From Dyadobacter sediminis (lineage in GTDB: Bacteria; Bacteroidota; Bacteroidia; Cytophagales; Spirosomataceae), in assembly GCF_005860765.1 (NCBI RefSeq), contig NZ_VCEI01000032.1, positions 1 to 64,000 on the forward strand: a DNA stretch of 64,000 nucleotides, given 5' to 3'. Below are positions 54,066 through 62,838 of this stretch, piece by piece. Within the stretch, counting starts at the first letter, position 1; each line of letters opens with the position of its first letter. The notes under the pieces were generated by a model that was not told the DNA's origin, did not search any database, and saw only the letters and a list, made by a program, of their open reading frames with translations. Position numbers and translations under genes: made by a program.

Positions 54066-55367
54066 TTATACCAGAATTTGCCTGGTTTCTATGTTTGCTT
54101 TCAGATCATGAAGCAGGCTGAACAAGCCGAAGAAAGTACGGTTGATATAAATGAAATGCTTTGAACCGCGGTTCACGTTCATTTTCCTCAACTCTTTGTC
54201 ATTTGCATATTTTTCACCCAATGCCGCCAGTTTTCCGAAAAACTGTTCATCCGCAAAATCAAATGTTTCGGACTGAAAAGGCTGCGTAAAAAGCATCAGG
54301 ATTTCCCGGAACAGATTTGAAAAATAGACCGTTTCTGCCGGTGTATCCTTGCTGGTCAGTATTTCGAGCGCAGTCAGTCTGGAATGGAAAAATGCTTGGT
54401 CATTCAGGTTTTCCGGCTCGGCAAGTTCAAAATAAGGAACATAAAACGATTCCGGAATTTCTTTCATACAGCCGAAATCAATGGCAATCAGATTTTCCTG
54501 TTCATCGACAAGGAAATTGCCCGGATGCGGATCGGCATGCACCTTGCGCAGCTCATGAACCTGAAACATATAAAAATCCCAGAGCGCCTGCCCTATTTTG
54601 TTGGCCGTTTCCTGATCCGGATTGGACTTGCAAAACTCGGATAGATGTTTTCCGTTCATCCAGTCCATTGTAATTACACGTTCGCAGGAAAATTCAGGAT
54701 AATAATTCGGGAATTTCAGGTTCGGAATGTGTGCACAAGCCTGCGCCACTTCGTTGCTCTGCGCAATTTCCAGAATGTAATTGGTCTCTTCGGTAAGCTT
54801 TGTTTCAACTTCCTTGAAATACTTGTCGGAATCTTTTGCCTGAATATTAAACATTTTCATGGCTATGGGTTTCACAAGCGCAAGGTCTGTTGAAATACTT
54901 TCCGCAACGCCGGGGTACTGGATTTTTACCGCCAGTTCCTTTCCGTTCAGCGTTGCTTTATGCACTTGACCAATGCTTGCCGCATTGATTGCGTTGGCAT
55001 CAAAGGAATCAAACAGATCGAGCGGCGCTTTGCCGAAATATTTTTTAAAAGTCCTGACAACCAGCGGTGCAGACAACGGCGGTACAGAAAACTGTGACAA
55101 TGAAAACTTTTCCACATACGCCTGCGGCAGAAAGTTTTTTTCCATACTCAGCATCTGCGCCAGTTTCAGAGCACTGCCTTTCAGGTTTTTCAGACCGTCA
55201 TAAATATCCTCGGCATTGTTACTGTTCAGGTTATCCCTCGCCGATTCCGGATTGGTGATTTTCTCGCCGTAATATTTTAGGTAATTGCCTCCTATTTTTA
55301 CTCCTGTTGAAATCAGTTTGCCTGCACGCTGTATTTTGGAAGTAGGTATGCTGTCTATGGTCTCCAT
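54066..55367 (-). CDS. ABC1/UbiB-like atypical kinase (AarF/ADCK family)
   Basis: This 433-aa protein is an atypical kinase of the ABC1/ADCK family. The Ala/Lys site is AVKIQYPG (Lys148) and the catalytic and metal parts are HADPHPGNFLVDEQENLIAIDFGCM. The family's KxGQ motif reads KLAQ (68-71), so its Gly is Ala, and NAASIGQVHKATLNG is the AAAS-like loop. Family members support ubiquinone or related lipid metabolism. It overlaps nothing but lies 2 nt from the upstream TetR-type gene, with which it surely forms an operon. The pairing with a TetR regulator is common in Bacteroidota. Function here is not proven. Confidence 0.93.
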   Translation of the reverse strand: METIDSIPTSKIQRAGKLISTGVKIGGNYLKYYGEKITNPESARDNLNSNNAEDIYDGLKNLKGSALKLAQMLSMEKNFLPQAYVEKFSLSQFSVPPLSAPLVVRTFKKYFGKAPLDLFDSFDANAINAASIGQVHKATLNGKELAVKIQYPGVAESISTDLALVKPIAMKMFNIQAKDSDKYFKEVETKLTEETNYILEIAQSNEVAQACAHIPNLKFPNYYPEFSCERVITMDWMNGKHLSEFCKSNPDQETANKIGQALWDFYMFQVHELRKVHADPHPGNFLVDEQENLIAIDFGCMKEIPESFYVPYFELAEPENLNDQAFFHSRLTALEILTSKDTPAETVYFSNLFREILMLFTQPFQSETFDFADEQFFGKLAALGEKYANDKELRKMNVNRGSKHFIYINRTFFGLFSLLHDLKANIETRQILV

Positions 55368-55369
55368 TC

Positions 55370-56044
55370 CTACTTTATTTTTTCTTTAAACAAAAATTTA
55401 CCAAAATCGATCACACTTTCAAACGGCGTTATATCGATCAGATCAAAAGTTGCGCGGATGGATTTCTCTATAAAAAGGTCCGTTTTCTCGAAACCGATGG
55501 ATTCGTCATCCAGCCAGAAACGCAATGTGACCAGAAACTGAACCCAGGCACCTTCTTCCAGCGCTTTTTGCTGCGCATTGCGGATGCGGTCATTGGTCAG
55601 TTTGAGATAACCGGCGCTTATTTCGGTAATGAACGCTTTGAAATACTTTTTGAATTCCTGCAGTTTCGCAGAGTTATGCAGCCTTGCTTTTTCATCTTTC
55701 AGATCAAAAACGACATAGCTCCGGTTGGCGGTCAGAATTTCGAAATACGTGTAATAATAAGTAAGCAGCTTGTCCCTGAAACCAAGCGTTTCTGTTTCGC
55801 CGCTTTGATTGATCAGATTGACAGCCATTCTGTGAAAGCTCACAAACACGCTTTTTTCAATGGAATCAATGGAAGAAAAAAACTTGTAAAACTCCTTTTC
55901 AACAATTCCGTTCTGCTTGCAGAACAGATAGACCGACTCGGGTTTTCTGTTATTTTCAAGGCAGTAATGCATATATAACTCGGTTATCTTTTCCGAAGTG
56001 AGTGGCTCCGGCTCAGAAGTAACGCCTATTATTTTTGTTGCCAT
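55370..56044 (-). CDS. TetR-family-like transcriptional regulator
   Basis: This 224-aa protein fits a TetR/AcrR regulator. I use the second Met (56044, MATKIIGVTSEPEPLTSEKI). The N-terminal helices KITELYMHYCLENNRKPESVYLFCKQNGIVEKEFYKFFSSIDSIEKSVFVSF show the TetR HTH pattern (CKQNGIVEKEFYKFF as helix-turn-helix), and the rest is an all-helical ligand domain. It lies 2 nt upstream of the ABC1 kinase gene and so probably regulates or forms a unit with it. Alternative start at 56065. Confidence 0.85.
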   Translation of the reverse strand: MATKIIGVTSEPEPLTSEKITELYMHYCLENNRKPESVYLFCKQNGIVEKEFYKFFSSIDSIEKSVFVSFHRMAVNLINQSGETETLGFRDKLLTYYYTYFEILTANRSYVVFDLKDEKARLHNSAKLQEFKKYFKAFITEISAGYLKLTNDRIRNAQQKALEEGAWVQFLVTLRFWLDDESIGFEKTDLFIEKSIRATFDLIDITPFESVIDFGKFLFKEKIK

Positions 56045-56196
56045 TATGTTAATTTGGTTTAGCAAACTGGATGATTTACTTAACGCTTAAGAGCGTTTGT
56101 TTCTTACACAGCGGCTTTTTGCTGGAAAATTTACAAAGGAATAAAACTCAGTAAATGATCCTAAAAGAACCGGTGCATGGACTTATAGTATAACAA

Positions 56197-56235
56197 AAAA
56201 TACAGCCGGAATCATTCCTTTTCCGGCTGTATTTT
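56197..56235. terminator. intrinsic terminator of the alditol oxidase gene
   Basis: A 15-bp perfect stem (aaaatacagccggaa, 56197-56211, with ttccggctgtatttt, 56221-56235) lies 21 nt after the stop of the minus-strand oxidase gene, with a T run on that strand. Confidence 0.9.
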
Positions 56236-56255
56236 ACATAAGATTTCAGCGTTAT

Positions 56256-57599
56256 TCAGGACCTGAAAATATTCAGGTTCAGGAACTCGTTCCTGAATTT
56301 TTCTTTGGGGTCATATTCCTTGGCAAGCTGCCTGAAATCCTGCATTTTATCATACCTCTTTTCCAGCTCGTCGGGCGAAACGGTAAACAGTTTGCCCCAG
56401 TGCGGGCGCGGATTGTAAGGTGCCAGTTCCTTCTCGATCACAGGAAGCAGTTTGCTGACGGCCGGCCAGTCCTGTTTCCACGTAAAATGAATGGCCACGC
56501 TGTCCTGCCTGTAGCACGGGCTCATCCAGAAATGGTCCGCCGCAATCGTCCGGATTTCGGATGTGAGCAGATACGGTCCTACTCGGTCGCCCAGCCGCGA
56601 AATCGCCAGAATGGCATCAACCGCATTTTGTGAAGACACAAAATACTCCGACTGCAGCTCCACGCCGCTGCTCGGCGTAAAACCCATTTTAAAGTGCGGC
56701 ATACGCTCGTACCACGGCGCGGCCACACCCATTTGGTCCGTACAGTTTTCCGCCGAAAGCTCCGGAATGGGATGCAGGTTTTTGGTCGCCAGCTTTGCGC
56801 CGAAAAACTCCGGTTCCGCTTTCAAAGGCTGGCCGTTCTCGATTTTTTGCTTGATCCACACCTCGGCAATATCCTTGCTTTGCCAGTTTGTAAACAGACT
56901 GACGCTGTAACCGCTGGCCTGTATACTTTCAAAATTGTTTTTCAGCTGCTCAAAGGAAAGATGCTCATAAACGTACTGGCCCATCGTGAAAGTAGGCTGA
57001 AGATCGAGTGTGATTTTGGTTACTACGCCCAGAGCACCCAGATGCACGACTGCCGCATTAAACTTTTCACCGTCCTTTTCGCGGCTCAGATTAATAGTTT
57101 CTCCATTTGCCAGAATCATGTCCATAGCCGATACGGCCGTGGCCAGATTCCCGTTTTTTGCGCCTGAACCGTGCGTGGCCGTTGCGCAGGCACCGGCAAT
57201 GGAAATGTGCGGCAAGGAAGCCAGATTATGCAATGCAAAACCTTTTTCGTGGAGATACGGACTCAGCCGGCCATATTTCACACCCGAACTCACCGTTACC
57301 TTTTTGTTGGCGGCATCCAGCTGAATATCCTCCATGTCCACAAGCGTGATAAACCGGTCTCTGGTATCGGCAATACTATTGAAGCAATGGCGTGTGCCCA
57401 GTACCTTGAACTTGTCATGTTTTTTTACGAATTCCTGAACCTGTGCAATGGATCCGGCTTTTTCCAGCTTGTCGGAACTGTATTCCAAATTGCCCGCCCA
57501 GTTTTTGAGCTTGCCGCCGATTGCCCAGCCGGTTAATGGTGAAAATAATGGAGCTGCCATTAATGCTGAAGATAATTTTATAAAAGTTCTTTTTTTCAT
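56256..57599 (-). CDS. alditol (xylitol) oxidase-like FAD oxidoreductase
   Basis: This 447-aa protein matches FAD-dependent alditol oxidases (VAO-type PCMH domain plus ALO domain). The covalent FAD histidine is likely His71 in VLGTRHCFNSIADT, and PCMH segments are VSSGVKYGRLSPYL, LPHISIAGACATATHGSG and HLGALGVVTKITL. The conserved HWGKLF appears near the C-terminus. A signal-like N-terminus (KKRTFIKLSSALMAAPLFSPL) with a Tat-like pair suggests export, although cytoplasmic Streptomyces AldO has none. The substrate may be xylitol, sorbitol or another polyol. It has its own terminator. Confidence 0.88.
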   Translation of the reverse strand: MKKRTFIKLSSALMAAPLFSPLTGWAIGGKLKNWAGNLEYSSDKLEKAGSIAQVQEFVKKHDKFKVLGTRHCFNSIADTRDRFITLVDMEDIQLDAANKKVTVSSGVKYGRLSPYLHEKGFALHNLASLPHISIAGACATATHGSGAKNGNLATAVSAMDMILANGETINLSREKDGEKFNAAVVHLGALGVVTKITLDLQPTFTMGQYVYEHLSFEQLKNNFESIQASGYSVSLFTNWQSKDIAEVWIKQKIENGQPLKAEPEFFGAKLATKNLHPIPELSAENCTDQMGVAAPWYERMPHFKMGFTPSSGVELQSEYFVSSQNAVDAILAISRLGDRVGPYLLTSEIRTIAADHFWMSPCYRQDSVAIHFTWKQDWPAVSKLLPVIEKELAPYNPRPHWGKLFTVSPDELEKRYDKMQDFRQLAKEYDPKEKFRNEFLNLNIFRS

Positions 57600-57691
57600 A
57601 AACAGAATTAAAACACAGCCTCCGTCAGCTGCAAGTTAAAATCCTAATTTAGTTTAATAATTTCTGATTTCAATTCCATTCCGGACGATGT

Positions 57692-59179
57692 TCACGGTTT
57701 GTTTTCGAGCACTTCTTTCATGATACTTACGGCTTCGTTCAATTCGTGTTCATTCAGGTTTCCGAATCCGAGCCGCACAGCACTTAGCTGGCCGGTCTGG
57801 AAAAGCAGCGTTTGCGGCAGCAGCAGATCTTTTTTCAGACAAGCTTTGCTGAGCCGCATGAGATTAATATCTTTTTGCCATTCCGTCCAGATGGCCAGAC
57901 CGCCCGGCGGAGACGTAAAATTCAGGTATTCACTCAAATGCTGCGTCAGCAAGGTACTCAGCAAATCTCTCCGCTGATGATAAATTTTCTGGGCTTTTTT
58001 GATATGCCGCTGTATTTCGCCTTCGTCCAGCAATTCGGCCAGAGCCTGTTCCATCATCAGATCACTCTGCCGGTCAATGATGCGACGGAACTTGCCGAGT
58101 TCCGAAATCAGGTTCCGGGGCGCCACAATGTACCCGCTGCGAAGGCCGGGCGCCAGCGCCTTGCAGAATGACCCGACGTAAACGACCATTCCCGCGCTAT
58201 CCGCGCTTGCCAAGGGTAAAACCGGACTGCTGTTGTAATGAAAATCGTAATCATGGTCATCTTCCAGGATAATGAATCCGTACTGCACCGAAAGGTTCAG
58301 CAATTCCACCCGGCGTCCGGCACTGAGTGTGACCGTTGTGGGATAATGGTGATGCGGCGTGATGTAAAGCATCCTTATGGACTTTGTAAGGCATAACTCT
58401 CTGACTGCATCCACCGAAATCCCCTGATCGTCCACAGGAACGGAAATAATATTGGCACCCGCCTGCTGAAAAATCATATTTGCCGTATAGTAACTGAGAT
58501 TGCCCACAACAACATGGTCACCTTTCCGGATCAGGAGCATGGAAGCAAGGTAAATTCCCATCTGGATTCCTCTTGTCGTAATGATATTTTCCCTGCTGAT
58601 ATGCAGGCCGCGTGTATTGTTGAGGTAAATGGCCAGTTTGTCACGGAAATACGTGTTGCCTTCCACATGCGCATAATTCAGATACTTGCGGTTGTTGCTC
58701 CTTTTCAGAACGCTGGAATAGGCTTTTGCCAGCTTGTCCATGGGCGCAAGACGAACATCCGGCAGCCCGTCCGTGAATTCCAGCCCCGTTCCCGAAACCG
58801 ATACCGGCCTGTCGAGCAGCATACTTCGCTCGAATGAAAAACCCGTTTCTTGGGGATAACTGACCAGATTTTCAGCATTGAAAGGCAATGAACCCGCTTT
58901 TAGAACCGGCGACTTATCGGTCACAAATGTTCCTTTGTTCGGCAGCATCTCAATCCAGCCCTGCGCATCGAGTTCGTTGTACGCGGCAACGACTGTTTTA
59001 CGATGTACGTCCAGCATTTCGGCCAGTGAACGCGTGCCGGGCAGTTTTACGCCTTTGTTCAGAACCCCGCGCTGAATGGCATTGATCATTTGTCGTGCAA
59101 TCTGAAGATAAACGGGCGTTGCCGTCCCGCGTTCCAGCAGAATGACGCTTTTAAAAGGAATTTCAACCGGACTACTCAT
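57692..59179 (-). CDS. MocR-family (GntR/aminotransferase) transcriptional regulator
   Basis: This 495-aa protein joins an N-terminal winged-helix GntR domain (about 18-88; GVLNKGVKLPGTRSLAEMLDVHRKTVVAAYNEL) to a fold type I aminotransferase-like domain. The PLP lysine is Lys340 (YVGSFCKALAPGLRSGYIV), with EDDHDYDFHY upstream. MocR proteins sense PLP or amino-compounds and regulate vitamin B6 or amino-acid genes, but no PdxST or GabT-type gene adjoins this one. Its neighbour, the TonB receptor, is divergent, about 130 nt away. Confidence 0.94.
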   Translation of the reverse strand: MSSPVEIPFKSVILLERGTATPVYLQIARQMINAIQRGVLNKGVKLPGTRSLAEMLDVHRKTVVAAYNELDAQGWIEMLPNKGTFVTDKSPVLKAGSLPFNAENLVSYPQETGFSFERSMLLDRPVSVSGTGLEFTDGLPDVRLAPMDKLAKAYSSVLKRSNNRKYLNYAHVEGNTYFRDKLAIYLNNTRGLHISRENIITTRGIQMGIYLASMLLIRKGDHVVVGNLSYYTANMIFQQAGANIISVPVDDQGISVDAVRELCLTKSIRMLYITPHHHYPTTVTLSAGRRVELLNLSVQYGFIILEDDHDYDFHYNSSPVLPLASADSAGMVVYVGSFCKALAPGLRSGYIVAPRNLISELGKFRRIIDRQSDLMMEQALAELLDEGEIQRHIKKAQKIYHQRRDLLSTLLTQHLSEYLNFTSPPGGLAIWTEWQKDINLMRLSKACLKKDLLLPQTLLFQTGQLSAVRLGFGNLNEHELNEAVSIMKEVLENKP

Positions 59180-59219
59180 TATATTAAAACCGGAGTATGT
59201 AAACAGTCCGGCAAGGTAT

Positions 59220-59227
59220 TAGTTTTG
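59220..59227 (+). promoter_or_regulatory. candidate -7 box of the TonB receptor gene
   Basis: TAGTTTTG fits TAnnTTTG in the gap between the divergent MocR and receptor genes. No -33 TTG stands out. Confidence 0.3.
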
Positions 59228-59312
59228 AAGAAAACAGTGAAAGGTTATCAGCGAAAAGATGTTTGGTAAAAATCTTTATTCAGTAATAAAAAGTCTTGTT
59301 TTGATGTATTCA

Positions 59313-61283
59313 ATGCGCATTCCAAGCATTCAGTCTGTTTTTATAAAAATCTCTTTTTCAGGTATTTTCCTGTTGATTTGTCATTTAGCCGCAGCGCAGG
59401 AAATAGCACTGGACCCGGTTACGGTTACTTCTTCCCTGACGGAAAAAAGGGCGTCACAAACGGGCCGCAACATTGCCGTGATCAAAGGCGAATACTTTCG
59501 GAATCTTCCGGTGAACAGTATTGATGAACTTCTGCGCTACGTTCCGGGCGTAGAAATACAGGCACGCGGGCCCATGGGTTCACAAAGCGATATTGTCTTG
59601 CGCGGCGGCACGTTCCAGCAGGTGCTGGTAATACTCGACGGGCTCCGCCTGAACGATCCGAATACGGGGCATTTCAACAGTTACATTCCGGTTTCAGCTT
59701 CTGAAATTGAACGCATCGAAGTATTGAAAGGCGCCTCATCCGCCATATACGGATCCGATGCCGTTGGCGGCGTTATTCATGTCATTACCAAAACTTTCGC
59801 GGCCAGAATGCAAGCTGAAAATCCGCAGGAAAACATCCAGAAAACAACGGTTAATGCAGCTGTAACCGGCGGAGAATACGGGCTTTTCAATGTAAATGCA
59901 GGCGCTTTTATCCAAAGGAACAAACTCGCTGTTTCCGGCGGACTGATCACAAATAATGCCTCCGGCGTGCAGCAACGGGGAATCAAAGGCTATTTCAACA
60001 ATAACACTGCGTCACTTTCTCTGAATTACGCCATTTCGCCAAACTGGGAAGCAGCCGTACGAAGTTCTTATGATCACCGTGATTTTGCCGCACAGAATTT
60101 TTATACCGTTATCAGATCGGATACGGCGAGTGAAATCGTAAAAACTTCCTGGAACCAGTTTCGGGTTGCTTATAAAAAGAATAAAACAACTATTTCATTC
60201 AGCGGCGGTTACAAATTGGTGAACGATCAATATTCTTTCAATCCGCATGCCATTGCAAACAGCAGCAAGTCGCAGTTATGGCAGGGTTTGCTGATGTGGC
60301 AGCAGACATTAAGCCGGCATACAAGCCTTATCAGCGGGATCAATTATCAAAACAGGAAAATTTCTTCCAACGACCGCGGAAACCATGCGATCAATCAACT
60401 GGCACCATTTGTTTCATTGTCTCAAAACATCGGTGAAAACGTTACGGTAAGTCCGTCCGTTCGTCTGGACTGGCGCGAAAATATCGGTTCGGAGTTCGTG
60501 CCGCAGATGAATGTATCCTATAAAAAAGGAAGCTGGCAACTGCGCGGAAGTGCCGGAAAAACGATCCGCGATGCTGATTTTACGGAAAGGTTTAATAATT
60601 ATAACAAAGCTGTTGTAACGGGCGGCAACGTCGGAAATCCTAATCTGAAGGCGGAAAAATCGTTCAGTTACGAAGCGGGAGCCGACTGGTTCCTGACCAA
60701 AAACAATGCAACGCAGCTTAAAATCTCGGGTACATTCTTTCAAAGGCTTCAAAACGATCTCATCGATTATGTGATTACGCCCTATGCACAAATGCCTAGA
60801 AAAGACAATCTTTCACCAACGGGAACATTTGGTCTGGCCAGAAACATAGCAAATGTAAATACGACCGGACTTGAACTGGATTTTCAGCTTGTAAATGCTT
60901 TCACTGAAAACCGGAAACTGATCCTGAATTCCGGCCTGACGTGGCTGGACAGCAAGAGCGGCAAGCTAGTAACTTCATTCTATGTGTCTTCGCATGCCCG
61001 GTTTCTGACCAATTTTTCAGCAATTTATCAGCATTCAAACTTTTCCCTTAGTGTAAACGGCATTTATAAAGCAAGAGCTGCGCGCGAAGCAGCCGCTATT
61101 GAAGCCACTATTTCAAAGCAATATTTTGTGCTGAATGCCAGAGCGGAATATGCGTTTTACAGCAGAAAACTGGCCGTTTTTGTTCAGGCCGACAATGCAT
61201 TTGACACGCAATACAGCGACTTGCTGGGTTCCAGAATGCCGGGACGCTGGCTGATGGGCGGATTGAAATTTGGTATTGATTAG
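59313..61283 (+). CDS. TonB-dependent receptor, BtuB/CirA-like
   Basis: This 656-aa outer-membrane receptor is shown from the ATG at 59313, which gives a good signal peptide (MRIPSIQSVFIK, hydrophobic core, cut near AAAQ). The first frame Met at 59259 is also open. The TonB box region follows (LDPVTVTSSLTEKRAS). The plug carries NSIDELLRYVPGVEIQARGPMGSQSDIVLRGG and ERIEVLKGASSAIYGSDAVGGVIHVIT, and the C-terminal barrel ends MGGLKFGID. Lack of a carboxypeptidase-like N-domain makes it unlike the SusC group and closer to siderophore or B12 receptors. The ligand is unknown. Its stop codon lies in the heptamer array. Confidence 0.93.
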   Translation: MRIPSIQSVFIKISFSGIFLLICHLAAAQEIALDPVTVTSSLTEKRASQTGRNIAVIKGEYFRNLPVNSIDELLRYVPGVEIQARGPMGSQSDIVLRGGTFQQVLVILDGLRLNDPNTGHFNSYIPVSASEIERIEVLKGASSAIYGSDAVGGVIHVITKTFAARMQAENPQENIQKTTVNAAVTGGEYGLFNVNAGAFIQRNKLAVSGGLITNNASGVQQRGIKGYFNNNTASLSLNYAISPNWEAAVRSSYDHRDFAAQNFYTVIRSDTASEIVKTSWNQFRVAYKKNKTTISFSGGYKLVNDQYSFNPHAIANSSKSQLWQGLLMWQQTLSRHTSLISGINYQNRKISSNDRGNHAINQLAPFVSLSQNIGENVTVSPSVRLDWRENIGSEFVPQMNVSYKKGSWQLRGSAGKTIRDADFTERFNNYNKAVVTGGNVGNPNLKAEKSFSYEAGADWFLTKNNATQLKISGTFFQRLQNDLIDYVITPYAQMPRKDNLSPTGTFGLARNIANVNTTGLELDFQLVNAFTENRKLILNSGLTWLDSKSGKLVTSFYVSSHARFLTNFSAIYQHSNFSLSVNGIYKARAAREAAAIEATISKQYFVLNARAEYAFYSRKLAVFVQADNAFDTQYSDLLGSRMPGRWLMGGLKFGID

Positions 61284-61385
61284 CGATTGGCTGTTAGCGG
61301 TTGGCTTTAACATTTAGCAATAAACAGCTAACAGCTAGAAGCTAACAGCTAAAAGCTAGTAGCTAACAGCTAAAAGCTAATCGCC
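61281..61385. repeat. TTAGCNN/GCTAA heptamer dyad array between convergent genes
   Basis: The plus strand begins ttagcga, ttggctg, ttagcgg, ttggctt, and the second half reads the reverse complement (agctaac, agctaga, agctaac, agctaaa). The TAG of the TonB receptor (61281-61283) and the TAG of the quinone oxidoreductase (61377-61379) both lie inside it. The two halves are complementary, so transcripts from either side could fold into a long hairpin. Confidence 0.88.
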
Positions 61386-62369
61386 AGCGACTACCAAAAC
61401 AATTTTCCCGATATGGCTTCCGTCTTCCATTAACTCATGCGCTTTGTGAGCCTCGGCAAGCGGGAACCGGGCAAAAATAACCGGCTTGAACCGGCCGCTT
61501 TCCATGACGGGCCACACATTTTTTCTGATTTCAGCAGTCAGCGCGGCCTTGAATTCCGCATTCCTGTTGCGTAAAGTACTGCCTGAAATGGTGAGCCGGT
61601 TGCGCATAACGAGACTGAAATCCAGCGGATCTTCCGAAGATTTTACGATGCTTCCGTTCATCATGTTGATAAAAACCAGCCTTCCGTCCGTGTTGAGCAA
61701 ACGAATATTTTTTGGAATGTAACCGCCGCCGACCATATCCAGAATGACGTCAACGCCATGGTTTTTCAGCTCTGTTTCAAAATCAGAGGCTTTGTAATTA
61801 ATGCTCAAATCGGCACCGAGTGCCTTGCATGCGTTGCATTTCTCGTCTGAGCCGGCCGTTGTAAATACTGTTGCACCGAAAGCCTTTGCAAGCTGTATGG
61901 CCGTGATCCCGATGCCGCTGCTTCCGCCATGCACAAGAAAATGTTCGCCTTGCTGCAGATTGCCTCTCTGGAATACATTATGCCAGACGGTAAAAACGGT
62001 TTCAGGCAAAGATGCTGCCTCGGCAAAGCTGAACCCGGCCGGTATAGGCAGACAATGCCGTGCATTTACCTTTACAAATTCCGCATACCCGCCGCCCGCA
62101 AGCAGCGCACAAACTTTATCACCCGTTTTCCAGTCAGTAACATCGCTGCCCGTTTGTTCAATGATACCGGCCACTTCCAGTCCCGGAATATCCTGCGGCG
62201 CACCCGGAGGCGCAGGATAACTTCCTTTTCGCTGGAAAACGTCCGGGCGGTTAACGCCGGCAGCATACACTTTAATTAAAACTTCATCGGCATCGATTTC
62301 CGGAATGGGCCGTTCCTGAATTTTCAGTACTTCCGGCGCACCCGGCTTTGTAATGACAACAGCTTTCAT
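61377..62369 (-). CDS. NAD(P)H-quinone oxidoreductase-like zinc-type dehydrogenase family
   Basis: This 330-aa member of the MDR superfamily belongs to the quinone oxidoreductase (TP53I3-like/PIG3) group. I start at 62369 because MKAVVITKPGAPEVLKI is the standard start, with 14 upstream residues removed. Features are GVNRPDVFQRKGSYPAPPGAPQDIPGLEVAG, GGSSGIGITAIQLAKAFGATVFTT (NADP-binding) and DVILDMVGGGYIPKN. No zinc-ligand cysteine cluster is present, as expected for quinone reductases. The C-terminal VVAGD-stop comes from the heptamer array. Confidence 0.93.
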   Translation of the reverse strand: MKAVVITKPGAPEVLKIQERPIPEIDADEVLIKVYAAGVNRPDVFQRKGSYPAPPGAPQDIPGLEVAGIIEQTGSDVTDWKTGDKVCALLAGGGYAEFVKVNARHCLPIPAGFSFAEAASLPETVFTVWHNVFQRGNLQQGEHFLVHGGSSGIGITAIQLAKAFGATVFTTAGSDEKCNACKALGADLSINYKASDFETELKNHGVDVILDMVGGGYIPKNIRLLNTDGRLVFINMMNGSIVKSSEDPLDFSLVMRNRLTISGSTLRNRNAEFKAALTAEIRKNVWPVMESGRFKPVIFARFPLAEAHKAHELMEDGSHIGKIVLVVAGD

Positions 62370-62391
62370 GCTTTGAATTTTGGTACAATAA

Positions 62392-62760
62392 CTAGTAGAT
62401 TTCTTTTCCAAACGGAGTAAATGACAAGCTCATAAGCTTGAAATGCTGCCTGGCAAAAGGCAATCCGATAATGGTTATTGCAAGAAGTATTCCAAAGATC
62501 AGATGCGTAAGCGCGATCCAGATGCCGCCGATGCATATCCAGATGATATTGAACAGTGTAGACAGGCAGCCGGTTTCACCGGGAACTTCACGCACCTGCT
62601 GTCCGAAGGGAAATAAAGTAAGCATGCCGATTTTAAAACATTGAATGCCGAACGGAATCCCGATGATGGTTACACAAAGCAGAAATCCTGCGATCATATA
62701 TTCGAGAAATACGATAAATCCGCCAAATACAAGCCAAATGATATTTCCGATCAGGTTCAT
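62392..62760 (-). CDS. YccF-family inner membrane protein
   Basis: This 122-aa protein matches the YccF family (two YccF domains). The repeated pattern NIIWLVFGGFIVFLEYMIAGFLLCVTIIGIPFGIQCFKIG and NIIWICIGGIWIALTHLIFGILLAITIIGLPFARQHFKL shows internal duplication with about four helices. Function is unknown. Its stop lies just upstream of the quinone oxidoreductase start (22 nt), so they may be one transcript. Confidence 0.93.
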   Translation of the reverse strand: MNLIGNIIWLVFGGFIVFLEYMIAGFLLCVTIIGIPFGIQCFKIGMLTLFPFGQQVREVPGETGCLSTLFNIIWICIGGIWIALTHLIFGILLAITIIGLPFARQHFKLMSLSFTPFGKEIY

Positions 62761-62838
62761 GCCGTTAAATGTTTGATGTCCGAAATGATTTAAATCAATG
62801 CATGAATTTAAATTTACCGGCTGATGAAGAACCGCGTT

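Noticed and set aside
59180..59312. Cobalamin riboswitch before the BtuB-like receptor
   Set aside because: The gap is only about 130 nt, with no recognisable B12-box word; the same holds upstream of the cobalamin adenosyltransferase gene at 36766.
61281..61385. Heptamer arrays as a CRISPR array
   Set aside because: The repeat unit is 7 nt with no spacer of 25-40 nt, and there are no cas genes.
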